Shown here piece by piece: positions 16,341-24,140 of a stretch of DNA of 37,377 nucleotides; the stretch's first letter is position 1, and every line of letters begins with the position of its first letter. Where the stretch lies: the NCBI GenBank assembly GCA_016285355.1, contig JAEEQP010000036.1, positions 1 to 37,377 of the forward strand. Direction: 5' to 3'. This DNA comes from Bacteroidales bacterium (GTDB lineage: Bacteria > Bacteroidota > Bacteroidia > Bacteroidales > F082). The notes below the pieces were generated by a model. That model saw only the letters and a program-made list of their open reading frames with translations. It had not been told where the DNA came from and ran no database searches. A program made the position numbers and the translations under genes.

Positions 16341-16378
16341 CGCCCTCAAAAAAGAGTTAAACAAAAAACGAAAATACA

Positions 16379-16600
16379 ATGTATTGGACACTAGAATTAG
16401 CCTCAAAATTGGAAGACGCTCCGTGGCCAGCCACTCGTGATGAACTGTTGGACTGGGCCTTGCGTACGGGCGCACAGGAAGAAATCATAGAGAACCTTCA
16501 GGAAATCGAAGACGAAGGTGAGATATACGAACGCATCGAAGACCTTTGGCCGGATTATCCTACTAAGGACGACTTTTTCTTCCACGAGGATGAGTATTGA
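16379..16600 (+). CDS. DUF2795 domain protein
   Basis: 73 residues, highly acidic, cytoplasmic. The sequence (MYWTLELASKLEDAPWPATRDEL, then ENLQEIEDEGEIYERIEDLWPDYPT and an acidic tail) matches a very conserved Bacteroidota small protein of the DUF2795 family. No function is established. The gene stands alone, with its own consensus promoter upstream and a strong terminator 23 bp downstream, which suggests steady monocistronic expression. Confidence 0.9.
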   Translation: MYWTLELASKLEDAPWPATRDELLDWALRTGAQEEIIENLQEIEDEGEIYERIEDLWPDYPTKDDFFFHEDEY

Positions 16601-16623
16601 TTTACTGATAATCAGTTAAATAG

Positions 16624-16657
16624 AAAAGATTCTCTACATTGTTTGAGAATCTTTTTT
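16624..16657 (+). terminator. Intrinsic terminator after DUF2795 gene
   Basis: Perfect 11-bp stem AAAAGATTCTC/GAGAATCTTTT (16624-16634 and 16645-16655) with a 10-nt loop and a run of T. It separates the core genes from the accessory island. Confidence 0.85.
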
Positions 16658-16669
16658 ATTATTAATCAG

Positions 16670-16698
16670 TTGTATTTGAAATAGTTTGTTTAGTTTTG
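16670..16698 (+). promoter_or_regulatory. Promoter for the DUF3791-DUF3990-DUF3791 unit
   Basis: TTG (16670-16672), 18-bp spacer, TAGTTTTG (16691-16698), 30 bp before the ATG at 16729. Placed directly after the terminator, so it is the likely promoter of the trio. Confidence 0.6.
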
Positions 16699-16728
16699 CA
16701 GGGAGATTGATAGTTTCTTGTTTTAATC

Positions 16729-16971
16729 ATGGATCAGTTTCTTGAAATACCCAAAACACAGGTGATAATGGCTTTCGTGGCCACTTGCATTGAAGCCACG
16801 GCAAGACTGTTGGGCACTACCTATAAGGAGGTGTATCAGCGGATGAAGCGGGTCGGTCTTATTGAGAACTATATCATTCCGCACTATGAGACTTTGCATA
16901 GCGAGAGCCGAGAAAACATTGCTGCGGGAATGGTGGAATGTCTTAACAAATGGGAGGGGAAAGATGAGTGA
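16729..16971 (+). CDS. DUF3791-type small protein (first partner)
   Basis: 80 residues. The pattern (VIMAFVATCIEATARLLGTTYKEVYQRMKRVGLIENYIIPHYETLHSESRE split over two helices) fits DUF3791, a helical small-protein family with no proven role. Its last eight bases overlap the ATG of the DUF3990 gene (16964), so the two are translationally coupled and probably made in fixed ratio. By position it could be an antitoxin or accessory partner of the DUF3990 product; that is inference from gene order only. Confidence 0.8.
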   Translation: MDQFLEIPKTQVIMAFVATCIEATARLLGTTYKEVYQRMKRVGLIENYIIPHYETLHSESRENIAAGMVECLNKWEGKDE

Positions 16972-17455
16972 AGTAATCGTTTATCATGGTGGTTGTGAAG
17001 TTGTCGAACACCCTGTCTGCAAATTTGGTCGCCTGAATTTGGACTTTGGCCAAGGCTTTTATGTCACCGATATGCGCAAGCAAGCGGTGGATTGGGCTAT
17101 GCAGGTGGCAGACAGGAGAAAAATGACCCCTATACTTAACAGGTATCGTTTGAATCGTGATGCTATTTTGAAAGAGGTACGATGCAAGGTGTTTGTGGCT
17201 TATGATAGAGAATGGCTGGAGTTTATTGTGGCAAGCAGGCAAGGGAAGCCAGTCGCTATGGATTACGATTACATTGAAGGTGGTGTGGCCAACGACCGTG
17301 TGGTTGATACTGTTAATCTTTATATCGCAGGGCTGATGGATCTTGACACGGCTTTGAAACGCTTGTCAGAGCATCGGCCCAACAATCAGATGTGTTTGCT
17401 TAATCAAGCGATAACCGACAAATACCTTGTTTTCGATGGAACAGAATCAATTTGA
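16964..17455 (+). CDS. DUF3990 protein, putative ADP-ribosyltransferase-fold effector
   Basis: 163 residues from the ATG at 16964, preceded by a GGAGGGGAAAG purine tract; a longer in-frame reading would start inside the upstream gene. Landmarks: YHGG with H8, GRLNLDFGQGFYVTD with Y33, AVDWA, NRYRLNRD, EWLEFIVASRQ, and MDYDYIEGGVANDRV. This is the DUF3990 pattern. My recollection is that Pfam places DUF3990 in the ADP-ribosyltransferase clan, in which an early His and a later Tyr contact NAD; H8 and Y33 would fit. No activity is established. It is flanked by two DUF3791-like small genes, both overlapping it, which resembles toxin-antitoxin design. Confidence 0.82.
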   Translation: MSEVIVYHGGCEVVEHPVCKFGRLNLDFGQGFYVTDMRKQAVDWAMQVADRRKMTPILNRYRLNRDAILKEVRCKVFVAYDREWLEFIVASRQGKPVAMDYDYIEGGVANDRVVDTVNLYIAGLMDLDTALKRLSEHRPNNQMCLLNQAITDKYLVFDGTESI

Positions 17456-17681
17456 AGACCCTGTAAAATCTCCTGTAATCCAAGAGATTATCCTCAGCAA
17501 TCGCATTGGTGCGATTGCCGTGGAGTTGGCCAAGCGTCTGAACATAGAACCCAGCCAGGCCTTACAGCTGTTCTATGAAAGCCAGACTTGTGCAGACCTG
17601 CATGACAAATCCACAGGCCTTTACTTATACGGTGACCTCTATGTTGCCGATGAGTTCATGCGCGAGAAAGCGTATGATTGA
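17436..17681 (+). CDS. DUF3791-like small protein (second partner)
   Basis: 81 residues from the ATG at 17436; a TTG three codons upstream is possible. It overlaps the end of the DUF3990 gene by 20 bp. The sequence (IILSNRIGAIAVELAKRLNIEPSQALQLFYESQTCADLHDKSTGLYLYGDLYVADEF, in several helices) resembles the second DUF3791 type commonly placed after DUF3990 genes. It differs clearly from the first partner. Role unknown; it may neutralise, chaperone or target the DUF3990 product. Confidence 0.75.
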   Translation: MEQNQFEDPVKSPVIQEIILSNRIGAIAVELAKRLNIEPSQALQLFYESQTCADLHDKSTGLYLYGDLYVADEFMREKAYD

Positions 17682-17752
17682 TGATTTTATCTATTAAGGT
17701 ATTTTTCTATATCAACTTGGTTGACTGGGTATACTTGATTTATTGCAAAATA

Positions 17753-17784
17753 TTTGCTGATTTGATAAATATTGTCGATTTTTG
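17753..17784 (+). promoter_or_regulatory. Probable promoter of the DUF262 pair
   Basis: TTTG (17753-17756), 20-bp spacer, GATTTTTG (17777-17784; one mismatch to TAnnTTTG). It lies in the AT-rich 213-bp gap before the ATG at 17895, leaving a leader of about 105 nt. Confidence 0.45.
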
Positions 17785-17894
17785 CAACGTAGCTGTACTA
17801 CGATTACTTTCAAATGTCATCGAATTACTAAAGCAACGAATTGTGTGTTATTTTGATTATAAATGTCTTAATGGTTTAATTCTACCAACAGGTT

Positions 17895-19877
17895 ATGGAC
17901 AATTCAATTAGTCAGTATTCCATAGGAGAAATCCTTGATGGAAGATACTTTTATATTCCAGCATACCAGAGAGGTTATCGTTGGACAGAAAAGCAAGTTG
18001 GCGATCTTCTTCGAGACTTACTGTGTTTTGCTAATGACTTTGCCAATGAAGGTAAAAACAAAAAGCAAGACCAGTTCTACTGCCTTCAGCCCATCATTGC
18101 TCGTTCAATTTCGGACAAGGAAAAACTTAAGGCCATTTTTGGCGAGGACTATAATGATTGCATATTGGAACATGGAGTATGGGAAATTATTGATGGTCAG
18201 CAACGTTTAACCACAATATATCTTTTATATAAATACCTATTGGATGAAAAAGGTTGGGATGCTGAGAAGCTCAAAGAAGAGGAAGACGGAAAGGAACTAT
18301 ACCATATTTGCTATGCAACGCGTGATGGATCGGCAGCTTTTCTTGAAAGCATGTCAATGATTAACTTAAAGAACACTAACGAAGAGGATTATAAACAAAA
18401 TGTTGACTTCTTTCACATGGCAAATGCTTTTAAGTATATTGCCGAGTGGATTAGGACTGACGGTAAAGAAATCAACATGCGTTACCAACTTGGAGGCAGT
18501 CTTGGTAAAATACGAGATTCTTTTTTTGAATTGTTAAATGGCATGAGCGATACTAAGGGCGGTTCTGTACAAGTGCTTTGGTATGAAATTGCTGAAAGTA
18601 AAGAAAAGAATAACATAAAAGAATTCCAAAAGATAAATACGGGGAAAATCAGGTTAACCGATGCGGAACTCATCAAAGGTCTTTTTTTGTTGAAGAAGAA
18701 CTTCATAACTGGAGACAAATTTATCAAACAATCGGAATTGGCTTTGGAATGGGAATTTATAGAAAACACACTTCATGCTAACAATTTTTGGTACTTTCTT
18801 CAAAAGAAGGGTTTTGATATGCCCAATCGTATAGACTTGCTCTTTAGTATTATTTACAAAAAAAACGCACTCAAAGATATACCAGAGGAAGAATGGGACA
18901 ATAAGCTCAAAGAGATTGATAATCAATTGTCAGACACAAGGCAAAGTGAGATTTTCCGCTTTTATTACAATAGATTTGAAGGGAAAGTTGGTGAAAATCT
19001 TCAAAGTGAAGTGGCTAATGCTTGGGGTGAGGTGATGGAACTTTTTCGCATACTTGATGACTGGTTCTGTTCTCCCTCTACCTATAATTATATAGGTTTG
19101 CTTAGTCAGTGTGGTGAGGACTTGTGTCGTCTGGTTCTTCACTTCGACTATATGCCGGAACTTTCAAGTCGATTTGATTTTGAGGCATATTTAAAGGAGC
19201 GCATTTCATATCATCTTCGTGGAATCAAGATAGACAAAGAGAAGAAAGTGATACTAAACACATATAAAGAGCATAATAATATATACAAGCTGTTGCTTAC
19301 ATTGAATATTCATCTATTAAATGAACAGAATCAAAAACTGGATTCTGATTCGGATGTGTATAAATTCCCATTTGATGTATTGAGCACCCAAAACTGGGAT
19401 ATTGAACATGTAGATTCTTTCCATACAAATGCTCTTAAAAGAGAAAAAGATAAGATTGATTGGATAAATACGGCAAAGGATGATCGTTTGGAGGAATTGA
19501 CCGTTGAAGAGCAGGAACAGCTAAAACAATACATTGAGGACCGAGCCTATGACCAGGCTATCGATTTGCTAAAGAAAAATGCCCACGAATTTGAGGTTGA
19601 TGAGGAGAATAAAAATTCCATAGGAAACCTTACCCTTTTAGATGCGGCAACAAATAGGATGTATGGTAATAGTCTGTTTTGCACCAAACGACGCATCATA
19701 GTGGAGCGCATCAAACAAGGAATTTTTGTCCCGATAGCTACTCAGTACATTTTTGCTAAATTCTTTGACCAAAAAGGGACTAATCGTTCACTTTGGACAA
19801 AAGAGGACATGCACGCTTATCATAAGTATGTCTATAGCGTTATTATCAATTACATTAAAAATGAGGAGGATGAGTGA
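17895..19877 (+). CDS. DUF262 + DUF1524 (HNH) GmrSD-like protein
   Basis: 660 residues. The N-terminal DUF262 domain has IPAYQRGYRW (21-30) and DGQQRLTT from D100, the ParB/Srx-like nucleotide-binding motifs of GmrS. The C-terminal DUF1524 domain has WDIEHVDSF with H505 and NSIGNLTLLDAATNRMYGN with N578, the HNH-type nuclease signature of GmrD. Proteins of this build include type IV restriction enzymes that cut modified phage DNA with NTP hydrolysis. The canonical HIxP reads EHVDS here. The stop overlaps the start of the second DUF262 gene by one base. Base composition is visibly AT-richer than surrounding core genes, which suggests transfer. Confidence 0.88.
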   Translation: MDNSISQYSIGEILDGRYFYIPAYQRGYRWTEKQVGDLLRDLLCFANDFANEGKNKKQDQFYCLQPIIARSISDKEKLKAIFGEDYNDCILEHGVWEIIDGQQRLTTIYLLYKYLLDEKGWDAEKLKEEEDGKELYHICYATRDGSAAFLESMSMINLKNTNEEDYKQNVDFFHMANAFKYIAEWIRTDGKEINMRYQLGGSLGKIRDSFFELLNGMSDTKGGSVQVLWYEIAESKEKNNIKEFQKINTGKIRLTDAELIKGLFLLKKNFITGDKFIKQSELALEWEFIENTLHANNFWYFLQKKGFDMPNRIDLLFSIIYKKNALKDIPEEEWDNKLKEIDNQLSDTRQSEIFRFYYNRFEGKVGENLQSEVANAWGEVMELFRILDDWFCSPSTYNYIGLLSQCGEDLCRLVLHFDYMPELSSRFDFEAYLKERISYHLRGIKIDKEKKVILNTYKEHNNIYKLLLTLNIHLLNEQNQKLDSDSDVYKFPFDVLSTQNWDIEHVDSFHTNALKREKDKIDWINTAKDDRLEELTVEEQEQLKQYIEDRAYDQAIDLLKKNAHEFEVDEENKNSIGNLTLLDAATNRMYGNSLFCTKRRIIVERIKQGIFVPIATQYIFAKFFDQKGTNRSLWTKEDMHAYHKYVYSVIINYIKNEEDE

Positions 19878-22369
19878 TGAATGAAAGGTTTACTTTTATA
19901 GATATTTATAAGAAAAAGCTTGACTTAAACAAAGATGCTAAAGTAGTAATAAGTCAAGTGGTTATCCCTAAAATTCAACGTCCTTATGCACAAGGACGAC
20001 AAGATGGGGTTTGTACTTATGTGCGCAACACTCTGCTAAACGAAATGTTTGCAAATTTCAAAACAGATGAAATTTTCGATTTTAATTTCATTTATGGAAT
20101 TATACGTCCATCAAATGATGAATTTGTAATGGAATTGTTGGATGGCCAACAGCGTATGACCACATTGTACTTATTATATTGGTATATAGCAAATCGGGAA
20201 CTAAATGAAACTGATGAGGCAGATAAAGAAGTTCGTGATGCATTAAATCGCTTCGTTTATGAAACAAGATCCACTGCAACGGTTTTTTGCCACAAATTAG
20301 CTTCATATAGAATTGGTTTGTCAAATCAAATTCCATCAAAGGTCATTAGACAGGCAAAATGGTATTTTAAATCGTTTGACAGAGATAGTACTATTACCGC
20401 TATGCTAACCATGCTGGATGCTATACATGAGCGATATAATAACCAAGAAAATAACCACCTCTTTTCAAAACTCGGGAAAATTCAGTTCTATGTAAAGTCA
20501 TTAGGTTTTTTCAATCTTTCTGAAGAGTTGTATATCAAGATGAATGCTCGAGGTTTACAACTAAGTCCTTTTGAAAACTTCAAGGCGGACTTAACCAATT
20601 TTATCGGAGAAAAAGATTATTTGCCTTTTAGGGAGCTTGTTCCACTTTATAAGAAAGATAGTGATGAACAAGTAGAGTTTAATTTCAATTTCTCTGTAAA
20701 GTTAGATGCCAAATGGGTAGATATATTCTGGAAGAAAGGACAAGAAAACTTCGATGCGTCATATATGAGTTTCTTCTCTCGCTTTTTTGCATGTAAATAC
20801 ATTATCTCTACAAAGGATATTGTTAATGATAGGGATATGCGTCAAGATACAATACTTAAGAAATTGTACACTGAAGCAGAAGATCGCACAGAAGTTAATG
20901 AATATCTTGGCTTTCAAGAATTTGAACATATTTTAAACGACCATCCAGAGTATATATTGACACTTGACAAAGTTTTAGATGTTTTCTATGAATACGACTA
21001 TAAAGATGCAGAAAAAACACTTTATAAGTTGATGGTTCCAGCATGGGAAAAACAGTCTTTGGATGAGGGCGATGATTTTTATTGTAACATCAATTCAAAA
21101 ATGACTCATACCAAATTGATAGTTTTTGGTGCAGTCGTTGAATACATTGATGCTTTTGACTCGTTTGACGTAGAAACATTCAAACAATGGATTCGCATTG
21201 TTTGGAATGTTGTCGAAAACACGAACATTGACAGTCTCACACCTGTTTCATCATTGATTAGGAAATTCTCAGTAGTTATTCATAGTATCGCGAAAAGGAT
21301 GTCGGACGGAGAAACTTTCTATCAAGCCCTATCTCAATGGAAAGAAGACAATACTGACGAAAGAGAAAATAGAGCGTTACGCGAAGAAATATTAAAAGCA
21401 TCGTGTATAGCTGATAATAAAGAATGGTTAAATGTACTTGTTAAAGCAGAACAACACTCATTCTTTAGAGGTATGGTGATGTTCTTTTATAAAGATGGGA
21501 TGTCTTTGACGGATTACCAACATAGTTTGAGCCTTGCCAAAAATATGTTTGATGAGTCGGGAATATCCCTGTTATACCGTCAAAAACATCTGTTGATTCG
21601 GGCTATTGTAAGTCAATTTGTGACATGGGAAGACCTGGGACATCGTTTTATAACAGAAAGGGCTGAGACAAATAAGTATTTGAAGAATATATTAGCCTCA
21701 AACAATGCTGTCAGGCAAATGCTTTCGGATGTTCTTGAAGGGGAAAATGATGCAGAAGTTAAAGAAAGACTTTCTGAATATATCAAAAACGCTGGTGAGT
21801 TTACTCCATGGTATGGGGCTACGAAAATAGATGAAGAGTATTGCGATATGGCTGTTAACAGACTTCGCAATGATATTAAACTCTATGATTGGGTAGCGGC
21901 AGAAGAATCTAGTGGAAAATCCGTGCTTAGAGTTTATTGGTATGAAGGTCATATCATGTTTGCAGTACCAAGAAAGCAATATGCTAAAGTTGCACTTGAT
22001 ACAGAAAGGGCAAAGATAGCTAATAGTATTGCGTCCAAATATAACTTTGAGTATTATGATCCCAATCAGCTCGATATGTATCAAAAATATGGAGATAGCT
22101 TTGGTAATGAAATATGGCTTAAGCAAGTGCGAAAGCAATGTACACTATGGGTTGGATTCTGTCAACATCACGAACTTAGGATTTGGTTTGAATGTAAGAC
22201 GAAGAAATATGCCAGAGAACTATTTGAATTACTGGGAAGTCGTAGTTATAATAATAATGATGATAATTGCTGGCTCCAGATGCCGACTTTGTATCATTTT
22301 AAGACAAAGAAGACAATTAAGGTGTTGTCAGCAAAATTAGAAGAAATTTTTGAAGTCATTCCAGAGTAA
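19877..22369 (+). CDS. DUF262 protein without HNH domain (second of the pair)
   Basis: 830 residues from the ATG at 19877 (TGATG overlap with the upstream stop); a GTG one codon earlier is less likely. DUF262 motifs are IPKIQRPYAQGR (Q34, R35) and LLDGQQRMTTLYLLYW (D89). The middle (about 200-560) is helical, with LYIKMNARGLQLSPFENFKADL, the typical DUF262 continuation. No DUF1524 HNH is visible. Instead residues about 640-830 form a separate domain (VLRVYWYEGHIMFAVPRKQYAK, WVGFCQHHELRIWFECKTKKYARELFELL) that I could not name. AT-rich: 18 of 60 bases are G or C at 20461-20520, against 32 of 60 in the core gene at 30481-30540. Coupling suggests one complex with the first protein. Confidence 0.83.
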   Translation: MNERFTFIDIYKKKLDLNKDAKVVISQVVIPKIQRPYAQGRQDGVCTYVRNTLLNEMFANFKTDEIFDFNFIYGIIRPSNDEFVMELLDGQQRMTTLYLLYWYIANRELNETDEADKEVRDALNRFVYETRSTATVFCHKLASYRIGLSNQIPSKVIRQAKWYFKSFDRDSTITAMLTMLDAIHERYNNQENNHLFSKLGKIQFYVKSLGFFNLSEELYIKMNARGLQLSPFENFKADLTNFIGEKDYLPFRELVPLYKKDSDEQVEFNFNFSVKLDAKWVDIFWKKGQENFDASYMSFFSRFFACKYIISTKDIVNDRDMRQDTILKKLYTEAEDRTEVNEYLGFQEFEHILNDHPEYILTLDKVLDVFYEYDYKDAEKTLYKLMVPAWEKQSLDEGDDFYCNINSKMTHTKLIVFGAVVEYIDAFDSFDVETFKQWIRIVWNVVENTNIDSLTPVSSLIRKFSVVIHSIAKRMSDGETFYQALSQWKEDNTDERENRALREEILKASCIADNKEWLNVLVKAEQHSFFRGMVMFFYKDGMSLTDYQHSLSLAKNMFDESGISLLYRQKHLLIRAIVSQFVTWEDLGHRFITERAETNKYLKNILASNNAVRQMLSDVLEGENDAEVKERLSEYIKNAGEFTPWYGATKIDEEYCDMAVNRLRNDIKLYDWVAAEESSGKSVLRVYWYEGHIMFAVPRKQYAKVALDTERAKIANSIASKYNFEYYDPNQLDMYQKYGDSFGNEIWLKQVRKQCTLWVGFCQHHELRIWFECKTKKYARELFELLGSRSYNNNDDNCWLQMPTLYHFKTKKTIKVLSAKLEEIFEVIPE

Positions 22370-22422
22370 AACTAGCAAGATTATTAATGAGGTTGAGTGT
22401 TGATAAATTGGTAATTATAGAG

Positions 22423-22454
22423 AAAAAAACTCAAACGAATTTAAGAGTCTTTTT
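22423..22454 (+). terminator. Weak terminator after the DUF262 pair
   Basis: AAAAAAACTC (22423-22432) pairs with GAGTCTTTTT (22445-22454) with one mismatch across a 12-nt loop. Placed 54 bp after the stop. Confidence 0.4.
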
Positions 22455-22529
22455 ATGTGTAATATCATAAAAGGTTTTTGCAACAAATTATAACAGTGTA
22501 TTTAGTAAAAATCAGAAAATAAAAAAGTT

Positions 22530-22862
22530 ATGGTAAAGCATATCATTCTATGGACATTGAATCCGGAGCTGTCGGAGGAAGAAAAGGCAACCGTAAAGGC
22601 TGGGATTAAGGAAGGACTGGAAGGTCTGGTTGGCAAGGTGCCGGGACTGATTGATGTGAAGGTGCACATCAGCGGGCGACTGGCCTCGTCGACTGCCGAC
22701 TTGATGTTAGACTGCACATTGGAGAGCGAGGAAGCATTGAAAGGCTATGCCAAGCATCCTGAGCATTTGGCAGTGGCCAATACGAAGGTCCGACCTTATA
22801 CCGCTCAGCGGGTATGTCTGGATTTTGAAGTGGCAACAGCCGTATCTGAAAAAGGAGTATGA
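22530..22862 (+). CDS. Dabb-family (stress-responsive A/B barrel) protein
   Basis: 110 residues, the usual length. MVKHIILWTL at the start, a central VPGLIDVKVHISGR strand, and EEALKGYAKHPEHLAVANTKVRPYTAQRVCLDFE at the end are Dabb hallmarks. Dabb proteins form dimeric alpha+beta barrels; many have no known substrate, some are linked to stress or to polyketide cyclisation. The upstream 160 bp is AT-rich and contains no convincing consensus promoter. The gene marks the return to ordinary base composition after the accessory island. Confidence 0.9.
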   Translation: MVKHIILWTLNPELSEEEKATVKAGIKEGLEGLVGKVPGLIDVKVHISGRLASSTADLMLDCTLESEEALKGYAKHPEHLAVANTKVRPYTAQRVCLDFEVATAVSEKGV

Positions 22863-22933
22863 GCCTGAAGTTGTAAAAGAGTTGGCAGAAGGCATTTCCA
22901 AGCCGCTTTACGGCAAGAGAACACACGACTACA

Positions 22934-23485
22934 TTGAATGGAATAAATATTAGATTAAGAACCGCTATCCTTATCACTCGAGGCCTCTTCCTGACGGATG
23001 CCAAACGTTCGCCATGGGGGCGTGTGTGGCAACTGTTCTCACGGTTTACCTGGGAACTGCCGCAGACGCTTGTAGGCTGGCTTTATACCCTGATGCGGGC
23101 ATTTGCTGGCCAGGTCGACCAGGTAGATACTTTGGGAGGAATCACCTTTGCCACGAAGAAAGGATGGTCCTACGGCATGGGCGTTTCGTTAGGTACCTTT
23201 GTCGACCTTTGGGCAGGCAGTTGGATGCATGGAGAAGGAGAGGCATATATCCTTGGCAATCAAATCTGTATGCATGAGTTTGGGCATACTAAAGATAGTC
23301 AGCTTTTTGGTTGGGCTTATTTGCTCGTCATCGGACTGCCTAGTCTATTCAGTGCCTTCGGCAAAGGCAATCACAATGTCTTTTGGACGGAACTCAGGGC
23401 TAATGTTCATGCCAAAAACTACTTCGGCAAGCATTACGGCATCGCATGGAATGAGGCTGGCTATCCTACCGAGAACTTGGCTTGA
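22934..23485 (+). CDS. Membrane protein with HExxH motif, possibly 5'-truncated or frameshifted
   Basis: 183 residues from a TTG at 22934, the only start available: the frame is closed upstream at 22874-22876 and no ATG exists near the front. It has hydrophobic segments (ILITRGLFL; FVDLWAGSWM; GWAYLLVIGLPSLFSAF) and an HEFGH motif (H114, E115, H118) that matches the HExxH zinc-binding pattern of metallopeptidases. The block SRFTWELPQTLVGW...MHEFGHT resembles a Bacteroidota hypothetical family that I recall without a name. Just upstream, another frame (22863-22953) encodes a convincing peptide ending in HDYIEWNKY, so the 5' part may have been lost or frame-shifted. Function unknown; peptidase activity is only suggested. 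Confidence 0.6.
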   Translation: MNGINIRLRTAILITRGLFLTDAKRSPWGRVWQLFSRFTWELPQTLVGWLYTLMRAFAGQVDQVDTLGGITFATKKGWSYGMGVSLGTFVDLWAGSWMHGEGEAYILGNQICMHEFGHTKDSQLFGWAYLLVIGLPSLFSAFGKGNHNVFWTELRANVHAKNYFGKHYGIAWNEAGYPTENLA

Positions 23486-23499
23486 CGGTCCTACTAAGT

Positions 23500-24045
23500 T
23501 TAAATCACCTTTTCATTCACTACCCGCCATTCGCCTGGCTTTAAGTCGCCCAGCGAAATGTTTCCAATCTGTACCCGAATAAGACGAAGCGTTGGAAATC
23601 CGACAGCGGCAGTGCTATGGCGCACTTGTCGATTCTTGCCTTCGATGAGGGTGAGGCGGACCCAACTGGTTGGGATGTTGGCACGGTAGCGGATGGGCGG
23701 CACACGCTCCCAAAGGTTCTCAGGAGGCTCAACGATTGCTGCCTGACAGGGCTTGGTGCGGTAACCTTTGATAGTTACACCTCTTTTCAGCTGGTTGACG
23801 GCCTCTTGCGTGATTTGTCCGTCCACTTGGGCAAGATAGGTGCGCGGATGCTCGAATTTCGGGTCCAACAGTTTCTTGATGAGCTTGCCATCGTCGGTGA
23901 GGAGCAAGGCTCCCTCGCTGTCGTGATCGAGGCGACCTGCGGCATACACATTAGGAGGAAAACCGAACTCGTCGAGGGCCCGATGTCCGGCCTCGGGAGT
24001 GAACTGGCTGAGTACGCCAAAAGGCTTGTTGAAAAGTATCACCAT
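23500..24045 (-). CDS. rluE: 23S rRNA pseudouridine synthase, RluE type
   Basis: 181 residues from the ATG at 24043-24045 (MVILFNKPFGVLSQF). An ATG five codons upstream is unlikely because those codons coincide with the promoter -7 box. The catalytic Asp is D40 in AAGRLDHDSEGALLLT; PPIRYRANIPTSW, EGKNRQVRH and VGFPTLRLIRVQIG match E. coli RluE, which makes pseudouridine 2457 in 23S rRNA. RluE's Arg-rich N-terminal extension is absent, as in other short relatives. It has no S4 domain. The gene converges with the HExxH membrane gene (14-bp gap) and is divergent from the acyltransferase. Confidence 0.92.
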   Translation of the reverse strand: MVILFNKPFGVLSQFTPEAGHRALDEFGFPPNVYAAGRLDHDSEGALLLTDDGKLIKKLLDPKFEHPRTYLAQVDGQITQEAVNQLKRGVTIKGYRTKPCQAAIVEPPENLWERVPPIRYRANIPTSWVRLTLIEGKNRQVRHSTAAVGFPTLRLIRVQIGNISLGDLKPGEWRVVNEKVI

Positions 24046-24049
24046 GCCG

Positions 24050-24057
24050 CAAAAATA
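24050..24057 (-). promoter_or_regulatory. -7 box (TATTTTTG on minus strand) for rluE, nearly leaderless
   Basis: CAAAAATA on the given strand. It ends only 4 bp from the ATG at 24045, so a start of transcription at the usual distance would fall at or next to the start codon. Confidence 0.5.
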
Positions 24058-24098
24058 CATTTTATTTCCTTTTAATGTACTTTAATTGATAAAATCCC

Positions 24099-24106
24099 TA
24101 TCTTTG
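24099..24106 (+). promoter_or_regulatory. -7 box (TATCTTTG) for the fused acyltransferase
   Basis: TATCTTTG, 34 bp before the ATG at 24141. The intervening leader holds a one-arm copy of the GTCGAAGG repeat. Confidence 0.6.
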
Positions 24107-24121
24107 CAAGTTCAAACCTTA

Positions 24122-24140
24122 TTCGACAGGCTCAATAACC
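24122..24140 (+). repeat. One-arm copy of GTCGAAGG-family repeat (copy 2)
   Basis: TTCGACAGGCTCAATAACC is the same as the left arm of the 6782 element apart from the bases before the terminal ACC. It abuts the ATG at 24141 and forms the end of the mRNA leader. Confidence 0.65.

Noticed and set aside
17678..17911. 77-residue open frame between the DUF3791-like gene and the DUF262 gene
   Set aside because: AT-rich, hydrophobic low-complexity translation without a family pattern; it covers the probable promoter of the DUF262 pair.
23617..24075. 152-residue plus-strand frame opposite rluE
   Set aside because: Antisense to RluE with intact catalytic motifs; no promoter and no recognisable domain.
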